Below, piece after piece: positions 7,599 through 16,152 of a DNA stretch of 64,000 nt. How positions within the stretch are numbered: the stretch's first letter is position 1; the number at the start of each line of letters is the position of its first letter. The DNA comes from JACQFK01 sp036383955 (GTDB taxonomy: Bacteria > Planctomycetota > MHYJ01 > JACPRB01). A program made the position numbers and the translations under genes. The stretch is from NCBI GenBank assembly GCA_036383955.1, contig DASVNH010000204.1:15345-79344 (forward strand). Reading direction: 5' to 3'. The notes below the pieces were generated by a model, which did not search any database, had not been told where the DNA came from, and saw nothing but the letters and a program-made list of their open reading frames with translations.

Positions 7599-8918
7599 AT
7601 GAAGCGAGCCTCTTTCCTGGTCCTCCTGGCCGCGTGCGGCGGCGGCGCGGACGTCGTCGACAACGCCCCCAAGAAGCCGAGCTTCGTGCTGATGGTCGCC
7701 GACGACCAGCGCTGGGACACGATCGGCCATCCGATCCTCAAGACGCCGAACCTGGACCGCCTCGCCTCGGAAGGCGTGCTCTTCCGCAACGCGTTCGTCA
7801 CCACGTCGATCTGCGCCATCTCCCGCGCCAGCATCATGAGCGGGCGTCTCGCGCGCAATCACAAGGTCGGCGACTTCGCCACCGCGCTGCCGGAGGACGT
7901 CGCCACCTTCCCCGCCATCCTGAAGAAAGGCGGCTGGCGCACGGGCTGCTTCGGCAAATGGGGCATCGGCGGCAAGCCGCCCGCCGACGTGTTCGACGTC
8001 TGGGACGCCTGGGGCGGCCAGGGCGCCTTCTTCCACGGCGAGACCCACAACTCGGAGTGGCTCGCGCGGCGCGCCGAGGAGTTCATCCAGTCCACGCCGC
8101 GCGGGCAGCCCTTCTGCCTGGTCATCCTCTTCAAGGCGCCCCACGACCCCTATCAGCCCGACCCGCGCGACGCGGAGCTCTTCAAGGAGGTCGACTTCCC
8201 CGCGCCCGCCTCCGACTGGGCGAAGCTGCCCGACTTCCTGAGGACGTCGGAAGCCCGCACGCGCCACGACAAATGGACCGGCAAGGCCGGCTACGCGGAG
8301 TTCGTGCGGAACTACCTGCGCTGCGTGGCGGGCGTCGACCGCGCGGTCGGGAAGATCACGGGGGCGATCGACGCCGCGGGCCGCGGCTCCGAGACGCTCG
8401 TCGCGTACACGTCGGACAACGGCTTCCTGCTCGGCGAGCACGGGCTGATCGAAAAGTGGCAGATGTGGGAGGAGTCGATCCGCGTGCCGCTGATCGTGAA
8501 GGCGCCCTGGACGTCGCCCTCCATGCGCGGCCGGAAGGTGGACGCGATGGCGCTGAACATCGACCTGGCGCCGACGATCGTCGACTGGTCGGGCGAGGCC
8601 GCGCCCGCCGAGTTCGACGGCCGCTCGCTGCGCCGGCTCCTGGTCGGGCAGGCTTCGTCGTGGCGCACGGAATTCCTCTACGAGCACCACTTCCACTACG
8701 GCGGGAAGATCCCGCGGACGGAGGGCCTGCGCACCGAGCGCTGGAAGTACGTGACCTACTTCGACGTGAACCCGCCCTTCGAGCAGCTCTTCGACCTCAA
8801 GGAAGACCCGCGCGAGCAGCGCAACCTCGCGCTCGAGGGCTCCGACCAGCTGGCCACGATGCGCACCCGCTACCGGCAGGCCGTCGGCGGCCTCGCCCCG
8901 CCCGTCGTCCCCAAATGA
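7599..8918 (+). CDS. Lipoprotein sulfatase (type I family)
   Basis: 439 residues from ATG 7599 behind GGAGCGGA; a longer open frame upstream only reads through the palindrome. Signal MKRASFLVLLAAC gives a lipid Cys13. Motifs: SFVLMVADDQRWD (metal site), ICAISRASIMSG with Cys72 as the predicted formylglycine residue, KTPNLDRLASEG, TSDNGFLLGEHG (second metal site) and a C-terminal QLFDLKEDPREQRN. The core motif is C-A-I-S-R, with Ile at the Pro position but Arg kept. It follows another sulfatase and overlaps a membrane-protein gene by four bases. Likely desulfates a polysaccharide or oligosaccharide; specificity cannot be read from the sequence. Confidence 0.9.
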   Translation: MKRASFLVLLAACGGGADVVDNAPKKPSFVLMVADDQRWDTIGHPILKTPNLDRLASEGVLFRNAFVTTSICAISRASIMSGRLARNHKVGDFATALPEDVATFPAILKKGGWRTGCFGKWGIGGKPPADVFDVWDAWGGQGAFFHGETHNSEWLARRAEEFIQSTPRGQPFCLVILFKAPHDPYQPDPRDAELFKEVDFPAPASDWAKLPDFLRTSEARTRHDKWTGKAGYAEFVRNYLRCVAGVDRAVGKITGAIDAAGRGSETLVAYTSDNGFLLGEHGLIEKWQMWEESIRVPLIVKAPWTSPSMRGRKVDAMALNIDLAPTIVDWSGEAAPAEFDGRSLRRLLVGQASSWRTEFLYEHHFHYGGKIPRTEGLRTERWKYVTYFDVNPPFEQLFDLKEDPREQRNLALEGSDQLATMRTRYRQAVGGLAPPVVPK

Positions 8919-9547
8919 GCTACGGGGATCTCCGGAAGGTCTGGCGGATCGTCGCGGCCATCGTCGCCGCCCAGCTGCTCGGCTTTGGCATCGGCCTGGC
9001 GTTCGGCTCCTTCGAAAGCGTCTGGATCGGAGGAGCACTGGCGTCGCTGCCCGGCTCCCTGGCGGGGACGTACTGGCATGTCCGCGCCGCGGGCCGCCGG
9101 GACCTGTCGACCGCGGCGTTCCTGAACGCCGGCGCCCTGGTGCTGGCCGTCGTCGCGGGGGGCTTCTTCCTGCCGCGTCTGCTGTGGGAAAGGGCGTACA
9201 TCGCCGAGATGGCGCGGCTTCAGACGGCCGACGTCCGCCGGATCGAGGTGAATCTCCTGCGCGAGTCCGGTCCGTCCCTGGCGCTGGAAGGCGAGGCGAT
9301 CGAGGCCTTCACGCGGTCCTGTGCGGACGTCGAAAAGTATTCGCCGAATCACCCCCGCTACGAGCGCTCCTGGCACCTCGTCCTGGAGGGGCCGAAGCGC
9401 CGGGAAGTCGAGCTGCACCTGATGGCCTCCGATCCGTCCCGCGTCTTCGGGTCGTTTGTCGAAACGAGCGGCGCCACGACCTGGTATTGCGGCTCGTTCC
9501 AGAGCCGGGCGCTGCGCGCCTGGGTCGATCGCTACCTCCTCCGGTAA
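8915..9547 (+). CDS. Small membrane protein of unknown function
   Basis: 210 residues. The ATG at 8915 overlaps the sulfatase stop (ATGA), implying translational coupling. The N-terminal half has three hydrophobic helices (about 12-31, 38-57, 65-90: IVAAIVAAQLLGFGIGLAFG, WIGGALASLPGSLAGTYW, NAGALVLAVVAGGFFL). The C-terminal about 115 residues are soluble and mixed alpha/beta (VRRIEVNLLRESG ... ERSWHLVLEGPKRREVELHL). No family was recognised. Its last 16 bases overlap the end of the convergent gene on the other strand. Coupling to two sulfatases suggests an envelope role, but that is inference only. Confidence 0.7.
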   Translation: MSYGDLRKVWRIVAAIVAAQLLGFGIGLAFGSFESVWIGGALASLPGSLAGTYWHVRAAGRRDLSTAAFLNAGALVLAVVAGGFFLPRLLWERAYIAEMARLQTADVRRIEVNLLRESGPSLALEGEAIEAFTRSCADVEKYSPNHPRYERSWHLVLEGPKRREVELHLMASDPSRVFGSFVETSGATTWYCGSFQSRALRAWVDRYLLR

Positions 9548-11859
9548 AACGCGGCCAGCAGGAGCAGCGCCAGGAGCGGCCACGACGCGAAGCCGGCGTC
9601 CCTCACGCTGCCGAAGGCGCAGTTGCCGCCGAAGAGGCCCTCCTCGCTGTCCTTGTTGCCGGAGGGCAGCGTCGGCTCCCCGCCCGGCGTGGGCACCCCG
9701 CTGCCGCTCGACGCGAACTTGAAGCGCCGGAGGTAGTTCGCGCCGAAGTCGTCCTCCTGCGCCGCGTACATCACGTCGTGATCGCCGAGGCCGGAGGCGG
9801 GAGCCGAGGCGGGATAGGCCGTCGACACGGAGCCGAACAGCTGCGATTGCGGATCCGTGAACGCCTGGGGGCCGGGATCCCAGGCGCGCCCGAGCGTGAT
9901 CGGATTCCAGAGGGTGTCCGTCTCTGCCCAGGCGAGGAAGTACTGGCGCTTCTCCCGCGACCAGCTCACGGTGGGATTCATGTAGAAGCGCCGCTCCGGG
10001 GCGTCGGACGTCGCGATGTCGATCACCCCGCCCATCGGCGCGCCGCCGGTGGCGTCGACCAGCCGCATCTTGAGCGATCCGACGAACTCCACGCGCGGAG
10101 TGCCGACGCGGACGACGTCCTCCACCGACTCGAACGCGACCAGGAAGTGGGAGTTGGCGGCGACGTCCCCCGCGCCGGCCGCGACGTACGCCCGCTGGAC
10201 GAATTGGCTGGGCAGGTCGCTGCCCGCGCCGTCGGACGAGCTGAAGACGTCCCAGACGATCGACGCCGTCTGCTGCCCCGCGGGCAGGAAGCGGCCGCGC
10301 ACGCGGCTCTTCCCCAGGTTGAACGTCAGGGAGGTCACGTTCCAGACGAGGAGGGAGCCGACGGGGATGTCGTCCGCCGTTCCCGCGAGGCCGTCCGCCC
10401 CCGGCAGGATGATGGAGTCCACGTGGGGCGAGGGGTCGGTGGGCACGCTGTCGTAGGACAGCTCCTCCATGAGGTTGGTCGGGACGGAGCCGTCCACGAT
10501 GTTGACGGCCTTCGAGGTGGGTCCCTTGACGAAGAACCGCTCCTTGGGATCGCTCAGGTCCGTGTAGGTGGCGAGCGGAGCCCCCGCCGCGCTCATCAGC
10601 CGGTAGCGCACGCGGCTCTGGGCGCGGAAGACGTGGCGGAACTGGCCGAAGCTCTGCGGCTGGATCCGGCCGATGACGGGCACTTCCAGCGTCTGCCACG
10701 TCACCACGTACTGGAGCCCGTCCCACGACACGTCGGGCAGGATGCAGGGATGGATCGCCTTCGCGTCGGTCCCCGAGGGATTGGAGGCGCTGCCGTTGGC
10801 GGCCATGGACGACTCGACGGCCCCGCCGATCTTCGACACGGCCAGCGTGACCGGGTCGGCCGTGACGCGGACCCCGCTGACCCGGCTGTTCGAGGGATAC
10901 GGCTCCTGGCAATACGCGTACTCCGTGTCGCCGTCGGTGTTGAGGTCGGTGACCGCGTCGCCGTAGACGGTGTTGTCGTGGAACGTCGCGTCGTGGAACC
11001 ACTGCCCTTCCGACCAGACGACGAGGAACTCGTTGGCGGCGGCGTTGTAGCGCACCCGGGGGCCGAAGGCGGCGAACGTCGCCGTGTTCGGTCCGAGCGT
11101 CACGCCGACATGCGGTTTCTCCCCGGTGACCGGGTCGCCGAGGAGGACGTTGCCCGCGGCATCGACGCGGATCGCCCGGGCCCGCACCGTGGACTCGTTC
11201 AGCCAGTTGTGGCTCGGATGGCTCTTGTGGGCCATGTTGAACACGAGGTCCTGGTGCCAGACGGCCAGGTAGTACTGGTCCTTGGAGTTCCACGCCAGGT
11301 GGACGCCGGGAATCCTCCAGAGGCCGCCCGCCGGCGCGAGCGTCACCGCGCTCCCGACCAGGGGATCGATCAGGACCGGGAAGACCGCCGTCGCCAGATA
11401 GTCCTTCGGGATCCGGATCAGCAGGGCGTCCTCTTCCACGCCGAAGCTCAGGTCCCGCGTCCGGCCCGACCGGTCCAGGACGATCGCGTCCTTGTAGACC
11501 AGCCGGCCGGGGAATTCGACCGTTCGGGCGTCCTTGAGCCGCGCGCCCCGCGCGGGCACGCGGATGACGACCTCCTCCCGCGTGACCCTCCGCAGGACGA
11601 ACATCTGCTGGAGGACGTCGGAGCGCAGCACATACTGCTCCGTCCACGCGCCCCGGTCGTAGGTGACGAGGTCGCCGTCGCGGGTGGGCTCGACCTCCTT
11701 CGCCGGCCAGGCTTCCCCGCCGGCCACGACGGCCGCGTGGCCGAACCGGAGCTCCCCGGCGTCGGGGACGGTCAGCCGCACGCCCTTCGCGTCGGCCCGG
11801 ACGCGATAGGCGCCCGCGTCGTGCTCGACGGCCTGCGCAAGCAATACGATCCAGAGCAT
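9532..11859 (-). CDS. Large secreted protein with Cys-containing C-terminal sorting tail
   Basis: 775 residues. Start ATG 11859 (MLWIVLLAQAVEHDAG) sits behind GGAGG at the right spacing; the frame extends to 11880. Beta-rich throughout, with repeated segments such as YYLAVWHQD, FLVVWSEGQ, YVVTWQTLE, FLVAFESVE and YFLAWAETD. These look like blades of a propeller resembling the repeats of secreted 'integrin-like' proteins. The C-terminus is GGNCAFGS, a hydrophobic helix (ASWPLLALLLLAAFY) and RRR, a tripartite surface-anchor signal like that of the exoprotein at 1227-4070. No enzymatic motif was seen. The stop is 16 bases inside the convergent gene. Confidence 0.75.
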   Translation of the reverse strand: MLWIVLLAQAVEHDAGAYRVRADAKGVRLTVPDAGELRFGHAAVVAGGEAWPAKEVEPTRDGDLVTYDRGAWTEQYVLRSDVLQQMFVLRRVTREEVVIRVPARGARLKDARTVEFPGRLVYKDAIVLDRSGRTRDLSFGVEEDALLIRIPKDYLATAVFPVLIDPLVGSAVTLAPAGGLWRIPGVHLAWNSKDQYYLAVWHQDLVFNMAHKSHPSHNWLNESTVRARAIRVDAAGNVLLGDPVTGEKPHVGVTLGPNTATFAAFGPRVRYNAAANEFLVVWSEGQWFHDATFHDNTVYGDAVTDLNTDGDTEYAYCQEPYPSNSRVSGVRVTADPVTLAVSKIGGAVESSMAANGSASNPSGTDAKAIHPCILPDVSWDGLQYVVTWQTLEVPVIGRIQPQSFGQFRHVFRAQSRVRYRLMSAAGAPLATYTDLSDPKERFFVKGPTSKAVNIVDGSVPTNLMEELSYDSVPTDPSPHVDSIILPGADGLAGTADDIPVGSLLVWNVTSLTFNLGKSRVRGRFLPAGQQTASIVWDVFSSSDGAGSDLPSQFVQRAYVAAGAGDVAANSHFLVAFESVEDVVRVGTPRVEFVGSLKMRLVDATGGAPMGGVIDIATSDAPERRFYMNPTVSWSREKRQYFLAWAETDTLWNPITLGRAWDPGPQAFTDPQSQLFGSVSTAYPASAPASGLGDHDVMYAAQEDDFGANYLRRFKFASSGSGVPTPGGEPTLPSGNKDSEEGLFGGNCAFGSVRDAGFASWPLLALLLLAAFYRRR

Positions 11860-12002
11860 CGATGCCTCCAATCTCCGCAAGGAACGCGCGCGGCCGCCCG
11901 TCCTGAATCTGGCCGCGGGGCGAGGGCCGGTTCCAGGTCCCCGTCCGCACGGATCAATGCGGGACCCGGCGGGTCCTTCATGGAAAAATTGCGGGAGGGC
12001 CG

Positions 12003-12686
12003 ATGACGTTCAGCACGAGCCTCGGAACCGCGTTCCCGGGGACGCGCTGGTCCGTCATCGAGTCGGCGGGCGCGTCGGAAGGCGGCTCGCTCGAAGACCT
12101 GGCGCGGCTCTACTGGCGGCCCATCTACGCCTACGCCCGCCGCAAATGGGGCCGCTCCCACGAGGACGCCAAGGACCTGGTCCAGGACTTCTTCGCGGGC
12201 CTCAGCGAGAAGCGTTATCTCGACACCCTTCGCCCCGAAAACGGCCGCTTCCGCTCGTACGTCATGGCGGTCGTCGACAACCTCGCGCGGGCCGAGCATC
12301 GGCGTTCGACGGCCCAAAAGCGCGGCGGCGGGGCGCGCGCGGTCGCGCTGGAGGATGTCGAGCCCGCCCCCGGCCGCACTCCGGAGGAAGCGTTCCTGCG
12401 CGACTGGGCGGAGGCCGTCCTCCGCGACGCCCTCGAGGAGCTGAAGGAGACGTACCTCCGCGAAGGGCGGGACGCGGAGCTGCGGATCTTCCTGGCGCGG
12501 GACGTCGAGGGCGACGAGCCCAGCTACGCCGCGCTGGCGGAAGGGTCCGGGCTTCCGGTCAGCCAGGTGACGCACGCTCTCTTTTTCGCGCGGACGCGGC
12601 TGCGCGAGCTGGTGCTGGGGAGGGTCCGGGAGACCGTGGGCTCCGCCCGCGACGCCGAGCTGGAGATGCGGAGGCTCTTCGGATGA
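12003..12686 (+). CDS. Sigma-70 family factor of the kinase-associated ECF type
   Basis: 227 residues from ATG 12003 with GGGAGGG ten bases upstream. Region 2: WRPIYAYARRKWGRSHEDAKDLVQDFFAGL, then LRPENGRFRSYVMAVVDNLARAEHRR. Region 4 is less canonical (YAALAEGSGLPVSQVTHALFFARTRLRELV). The wording RPENGRFRSY is characteristic of the large planctomycete ECF groups encoded beside Ser/Thr kinases. Its stop overlaps the kinase start by four bases (ATGA), so it is almost certainly controlled by that kinase. No anti-sigma gene is adjacent. Confidence 0.88.
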   Translation: MTFSTSLGTAFPGTRWSVIESAGASEGGSLEDLARLYWRPIYAYARRKWGRSHEDAKDLVQDFFAGLSEKRYLDTLRPENGRFRSYVMAVVDNLARAEHRRSTAQKRGGGARAVALEDVEPAPGRTPEEAFLRDWAEAVLRDALEELKETYLREGRDAELRIFLARDVEGDEPSYAALAEGSGLPVSQVTHALFFARTRLRELVLGRVRETVGSARDAELEMRRLFG

Positions 12687-14743
12687 GCGAGCTCGACCGC
12701 CTCAGCCGCTTCGTGGCGGAGGACAACGCGCTCCTCGGCCTGCGGGTGGACGAGCGCTACGACGTCCTCCGCCGGATCGGCTCCGGCGGGATGGGCGAGG
12801 TGTTTCTCGCGTCGGACCTGCGGCTGGACCGCCCGGTGGCCATGAAGGTCGTGGCGAAGCGCGCGGGCGGCTGGTCGCGGCGCTTCCGCGAGGAAGCCCG
12901 GACGACGACGCGGCTCGACCACCCGGGGATCGTGCCCGTCTACGATTTCGGCTCCCTGCCCGACGGCCGCCTCTACTACACGATGAAGTACGTGGAAGGC
13001 CGGACGCTGGACGCGGCGGAGGAGCCGCGGGAGCGCCTCGTCGAGCTCGTCGCGCGCGCGTGCGACGTGGTCGAGGCGGCGCACGAGGTCGGCGTCCTCC
13101 ACCGGGACCTCAAGCCCATGAACGTCATGGTGGACCGCGCGGGCGCGGTCTACGTGCTGGACTGGGGCCTCGCGGGCGCCCGCGAGGACCGGGCGGCCGT
13201 CGGAACGCCGGGCTACATGGCGCCGGAGCAGGCGGAGCGCCGCGGGGTGGACCCGCGGAGCGACGTCTACGGCCTCGGCGCGATCCTCTATCACCTGCTG
13301 ACGGGGCGGCCTCCGCGGCCGATCGGGCTCGCTCCCCGGAAGCTCGACCCGTCGATTCCGCGCGAGCTGGAAGCGATCTGCCTCAAGGCTCTCAAGCATC
13401 ATCGGGACGAGCGTTACGCGACGGCCGGCGACCTGGCGAAGGACCTGCGGCGCTATCTGCGAGGCGACCAGCGCCTGGGCCGCGCCCGGTGGAGGCGCCG
13501 CGCATGCATCGCCGCGGCCGCGCTGGCATTGCTCCTCCCGGTCTGGATGGTGGAACGCGCGGATCGCGCGCGAGAGCGCGGCCTGGTGACGGCGTGGAGC
13601 GAGATCCTGATCGCCAAGCAGGCGTGGTACCAGGCGCACAAGGATCCCAAGGAGACGCGCGGGCGGATCCACGAGGCTCTAGACCGGCTCCGCGACGATC
13701 ATCCGCGGGCCCGCTACGTCCGCGCCCGCGCGTGGATGGCCCTGGACGATCTCGAGGCGGCGACGGCCGAGCTCGAAGAAGCGGTGGCGCGCGACCCGGA
13801 GTTCGCGGCCGGCTGGGCGCTGCTCGGCCGCGTCCGGATCGAAGGCTACCGGCGCTCCTTCTGGAGCCAGAAGTACCACAAGGAGCGTTTCCTGAGGAAC
13901 GCGCCGCTGCTGGAGGCGGCGGAAGAGGCGTTCCGGCGGGCGCGGACCGGAGGGCCGTCGTGGGGGCTCGACCGGATGGACGAGGAGGCCGTCGCGGAGA
14001 AGATCGCGCGCGCGATGGCGGTCGCCTATCTCGAGAAGGATCCGGCCCGCGCCCGCGCGGACATCGAAGCGGCCCACGCGGCCGCCCCGTCGGAAGAGTA
14101 CGCCAATCTCCTGGGCTTCTGGGCCGTCGCCGACCCGGACCGGATCCGCTGGCAGACGGAGGCGATCCGGATCCGGCCGCACTTCCCCGCCGCGCTGGTG
14201 GACCGCGCGCTCGCGCGGCTGGAAGCCAAGGACGCGGCGGGGGCCGTCGCGGACTGCGCGGCGGCGATCCGCGTCAATCCGGGCTTCGCCGAGGCTTGGG
14301 CGGCCCGGGCCCACGCGCGCGAAGGCTCCAAGGACCACGCGGCGGTGATCGCCGACGCGACGGAAGCGCTGCGCCTGGACCCCGGGCACGCGGCCAGCCT
14401 GGGATGTCGGGCCTACGCCCTCTGGTGCCGGGGCGAGCGCGAGGCGGCGATCCAGGACCTCACGGAAGCCCTGCGCCTCAATCCGCGGGAGCCGATGCTC
14501 TACTTCTATCGCGCGGAGAGCCGGCTGACCGTGGGCGATCCGGAAGGCGCGGAGGGCGACGCCACGCGGGCCCTCGACCTGGAACCGTCGCTCATGACGG
14601 CCTACGTCACCCGGGGCAAGGCGCGCGAGACGCTGGGGCGTAATCCGGAGGCGGTCGACGACTACCGTCGGGCGCTGGCGGCCTCGGCGGGCGACCGGAA
14701 CGACCTCCGGTCCCGCGTCGCGCGGCTGGCGCCGGCCCGCTAG
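12683..14743 (+). CDS. Membrane Ser/Thr protein kinase with periplasmic TPR region
   Basis: 686 residues. Kinase domain about 26-265: Gly loop GSGGMGEV (33-40), Lys55 in AMKVV, catalytic HRDLKPMN (Asp142), metal site DWG in place of DFG (Asp160), and GTPGYMAPEQ. A single membrane helix spans about 273-291. The rest is tetratricopeptide repeats (AVADCAAAIRVNPGFAEAW, AVIADATEALRLDPGHAAS, AIQDLTEALRLNPREPM). It follows the sigma gene with a four-base overlap, and phosphorylation of that sigma factor is the simplest role. The C-terminal TPRs probably receive protein signals outside the membrane. The stop shares CTAG with a remnant on the other strand. Confidence 0.92.
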   Translation: MSELDRLSRFVAEDNALLGLRVDERYDVLRRIGSGGMGEVFLASDLRLDRPVAMKVVAKRAGGWSRRFREEARTTTRLDHPGIVPVYDFGSLPDGRLYYTMKYVEGRTLDAAEEPRERLVELVARACDVVEAAHEVGVLHRDLKPMNVMVDRAGAVYVLDWGLAGAREDRAAVGTPGYMAPEQAERRGVDPRSDVYGLGAILYHLLTGRPPRPIGLAPRKLDPSIPRELEAICLKALKHHRDERYATAGDLAKDLRRYLRGDQRLGRARWRRRACIAAAALALLLPVWMVERADRARERGLVTAWSEILIAKQAWYQAHKDPKETRGRIHEALDRLRDDHPRARYVRARAWMALDDLEAATAELEEAVARDPEFAAGWALLGRVRIEGYRRSFWSQKYHKERFLRNAPLLEAAEEAFRRARTGGPSWGLDRMDEEAVAEKIARAMAVAYLEKDPARARADIEAAHAAAPSEEYANLLGFWAVADPDRIRWQTEAIRIRPHFPAALVDRALARLEAKDAAGAVADCAAAIRVNPGFAEAWAARAHAREGSKDHAAVIADATEALRLDPGHAASLGCRAYALWCRGEREAAIQDLTEALRLNPREPMLYFYRAESRLTVGDPEGAEGDATRALDLEPSLMTAYVTRGKARETLGRNPEAVDDYRRALAASAGDRNDLRSRVARLAPAR

Positions 14744-14872
14744 GCCTCCTTCTTGCGTCTGAAGCGGGTGGGATGGCCCCAGAGGCGGACGGAGTATTCG
14801 ATCTCACCCGACTCGCGCTGACCGATCTTGCGCCGGACGTGATCCGCCGAGCAATGCGGGCAGGCAGTGCAT
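14740..14872 (-). pseudogene. Possible frameshifted zinc-ribbon microgene
   Basis: The minus frame ending at 14740 reads CPHCSADHVRRKIGQRE ... YSVRLWGHPTRFRRKKEA and stops in the same CTAG that ends the kinase gene. It looks like a small zinc ribbon whose second knuckle has decayed (WGHP where CxxC is expected). No in-frame start exists. An ATG at 14872 is one frame off, and removing a single C between the MHC and CPHC codons would join it to the frame. Either a decayed gene, a sequencing error, or chance. Confidence 0.3.
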
Positions 14873-14958
14873 GGGGTCCTCCCCGGTCCATCTCCGATAC
14901 ACCCGAGTACGGAGCTTGAGCCCGGAAGGCGCGTAAAGGACCCGTTAAGGCGCGGGTC

Positions 14959-16152
14959 CTACTTCGCGGCGACCTTGGGCTGCGCCTTCTCCCACTCGTC
15001 CTTCGAGACCTTCTGGGCGGTCTGGATGTGGACGAAGGCGCCCTTCTTGCAGCCGACCACGATGTCCGGACGCTTGTCGCCGTTCATGTCGACGGCCGTC
15101 ACCTGCGTCCCCACGCCCGAGTTGTCGTCGATCTGGTACGGGATCCAGTCGATCCCGTCGGAATTGCGCGCGAGCTTGAACCAGTAGAGCACGGGCGCCG
15201 CCAGCGGCTCGTCGTCGCCCTTCGAGCCGTGCGCGAAGTGCCGCTTCCCGGTGACGATGTCCTTGAGGCCGTCGCCGTCGACGTCCACCAGGTCCACCGC
15301 GTGAAGCTGGGAGAACTTCAGGCCGTATTTGTTCTCCTCCGGCGTCTTGTTCATGATGATCCGCTGAACGAGCTTGATCTCGCCGTTCTCCTTCGTGTGC
15401 TCCCACCAGGCGAGCCCGTAGCCGTGGGCGCGGAGGCTGCCGACCACGTCGTTGTCGCCGTCGCCGTCGACGTCGTACGCGTAGTACTGGGCCCCGCCGC
15501 CGAAGTTCGTGGGATGCTTGACCCACTCCGGGTCGCCGGCGAGGCTCTTCGGCTGCTCCCACCAGCCGCCCGACTCGATGAAGTCCTTCTTGCCGTCGCC
15601 GTTGATGTCGCCGAGGCCGAGGCCGTGCGTGAAGCGCTGCCAGCCGCCCTTGGGCGAGATCGGGTGGAACTTGCCGTCGGCGACGGTGACGTAGCCGAGA
15701 TGGCCGCCCACCGAGGCCACGACGTCGCGGACGCCGTCCCCGTCGACGTCCTCGTACTGCGGCGACTCGTTGTCGACGGCCTTGTGGACGACGTTCTTCT
15801 TCCAGTGCCCGTCCTTGCCCTGGGGGTTCTCGAACCAGGAGACGTCCGCCCCCGGGAAGCCGTAGACGAAGATGTCCGTCCAGCCGTCCTTGTTGAAGTC
15901 GTCCGTGAAGGCGAAGAAGTTGTTCGAGTACTCGTTGTCGGTCTTCCAGACCTTCACCGGGTAGAACTCATGCTTCTTGGTGTAGTCGGGGCCCTCGTAC
16001 CACCAGGGGCCGGCGGCGACGTCCATCACGCCGTCCTTGTTGAAATCGCCCGCCGCGGCGCCTTCGCAGGTGAAGACCTCGGAGAGGACGTGCTTCTTCC
16101 AGGTGATGATCGTGTGCTCCTGGAGCGCGAGAGTCAGGGCGATCGTGATCAT
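14959..16152 (-). CDS. Secreted FG-GAP/VCBS repeat protein
   Basis: 397 residues with a short leader (MITIALTLALQ). At least six calcium-loop repeats of the D-x-[DN]-x-D-G type: DFNKDGVMD, DFNKDGWTD, DVDGDGVRD, DINGDGKKD, DVDGDGDND, DVDGDGLKD and DMNGDKRPD, predicting a seven-bladed FG-GAP propeller. The start ATG overlaps the stop of the cytochrome/DUF1080 gene (ATGA). It closes an operon with a PVC-type dehydrogenase, suggesting a calcium-stabilised accessory or substrate-binding role in the same periplasmic pathway. No catalytic motif seen. Confidence 0.87.
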   Translation of the reverse strand: MITIALTLALQEHTIITWKKHVLSEVFTCEGAAAGDFNKDGVMDVAAGPWWYEGPDYTKKHEFYPVKVWKTDNEYSNNFFAFTDDFNKDGWTDIFVYGFPGADVSWFENPQGKDGHWKKNVVHKAVDNESPQYEDVDGDGVRDVVASVGGHLGYVTVADGKFHPISPKGGWQRFTHGLGLGDINGDGKKDFIESGGWWEQPKSLAGDPEWVKHPTNFGGGAQYYAYDVDGDGDNDVVGSLRAHGYGLAWWEHTKENGEIKLVQRIIMNKTPEENKYGLKFSQLHAVDLVDVDGDGLKDIVTGKRHFAHGSKGDDEPLAAPVLYWFKLARNSDGIDWIPYQIDDNSGVGTQVTAVDMNGDKRPDIVVGCKKGAFVHIQTAQKVSKDEWEKAQPKVAAK

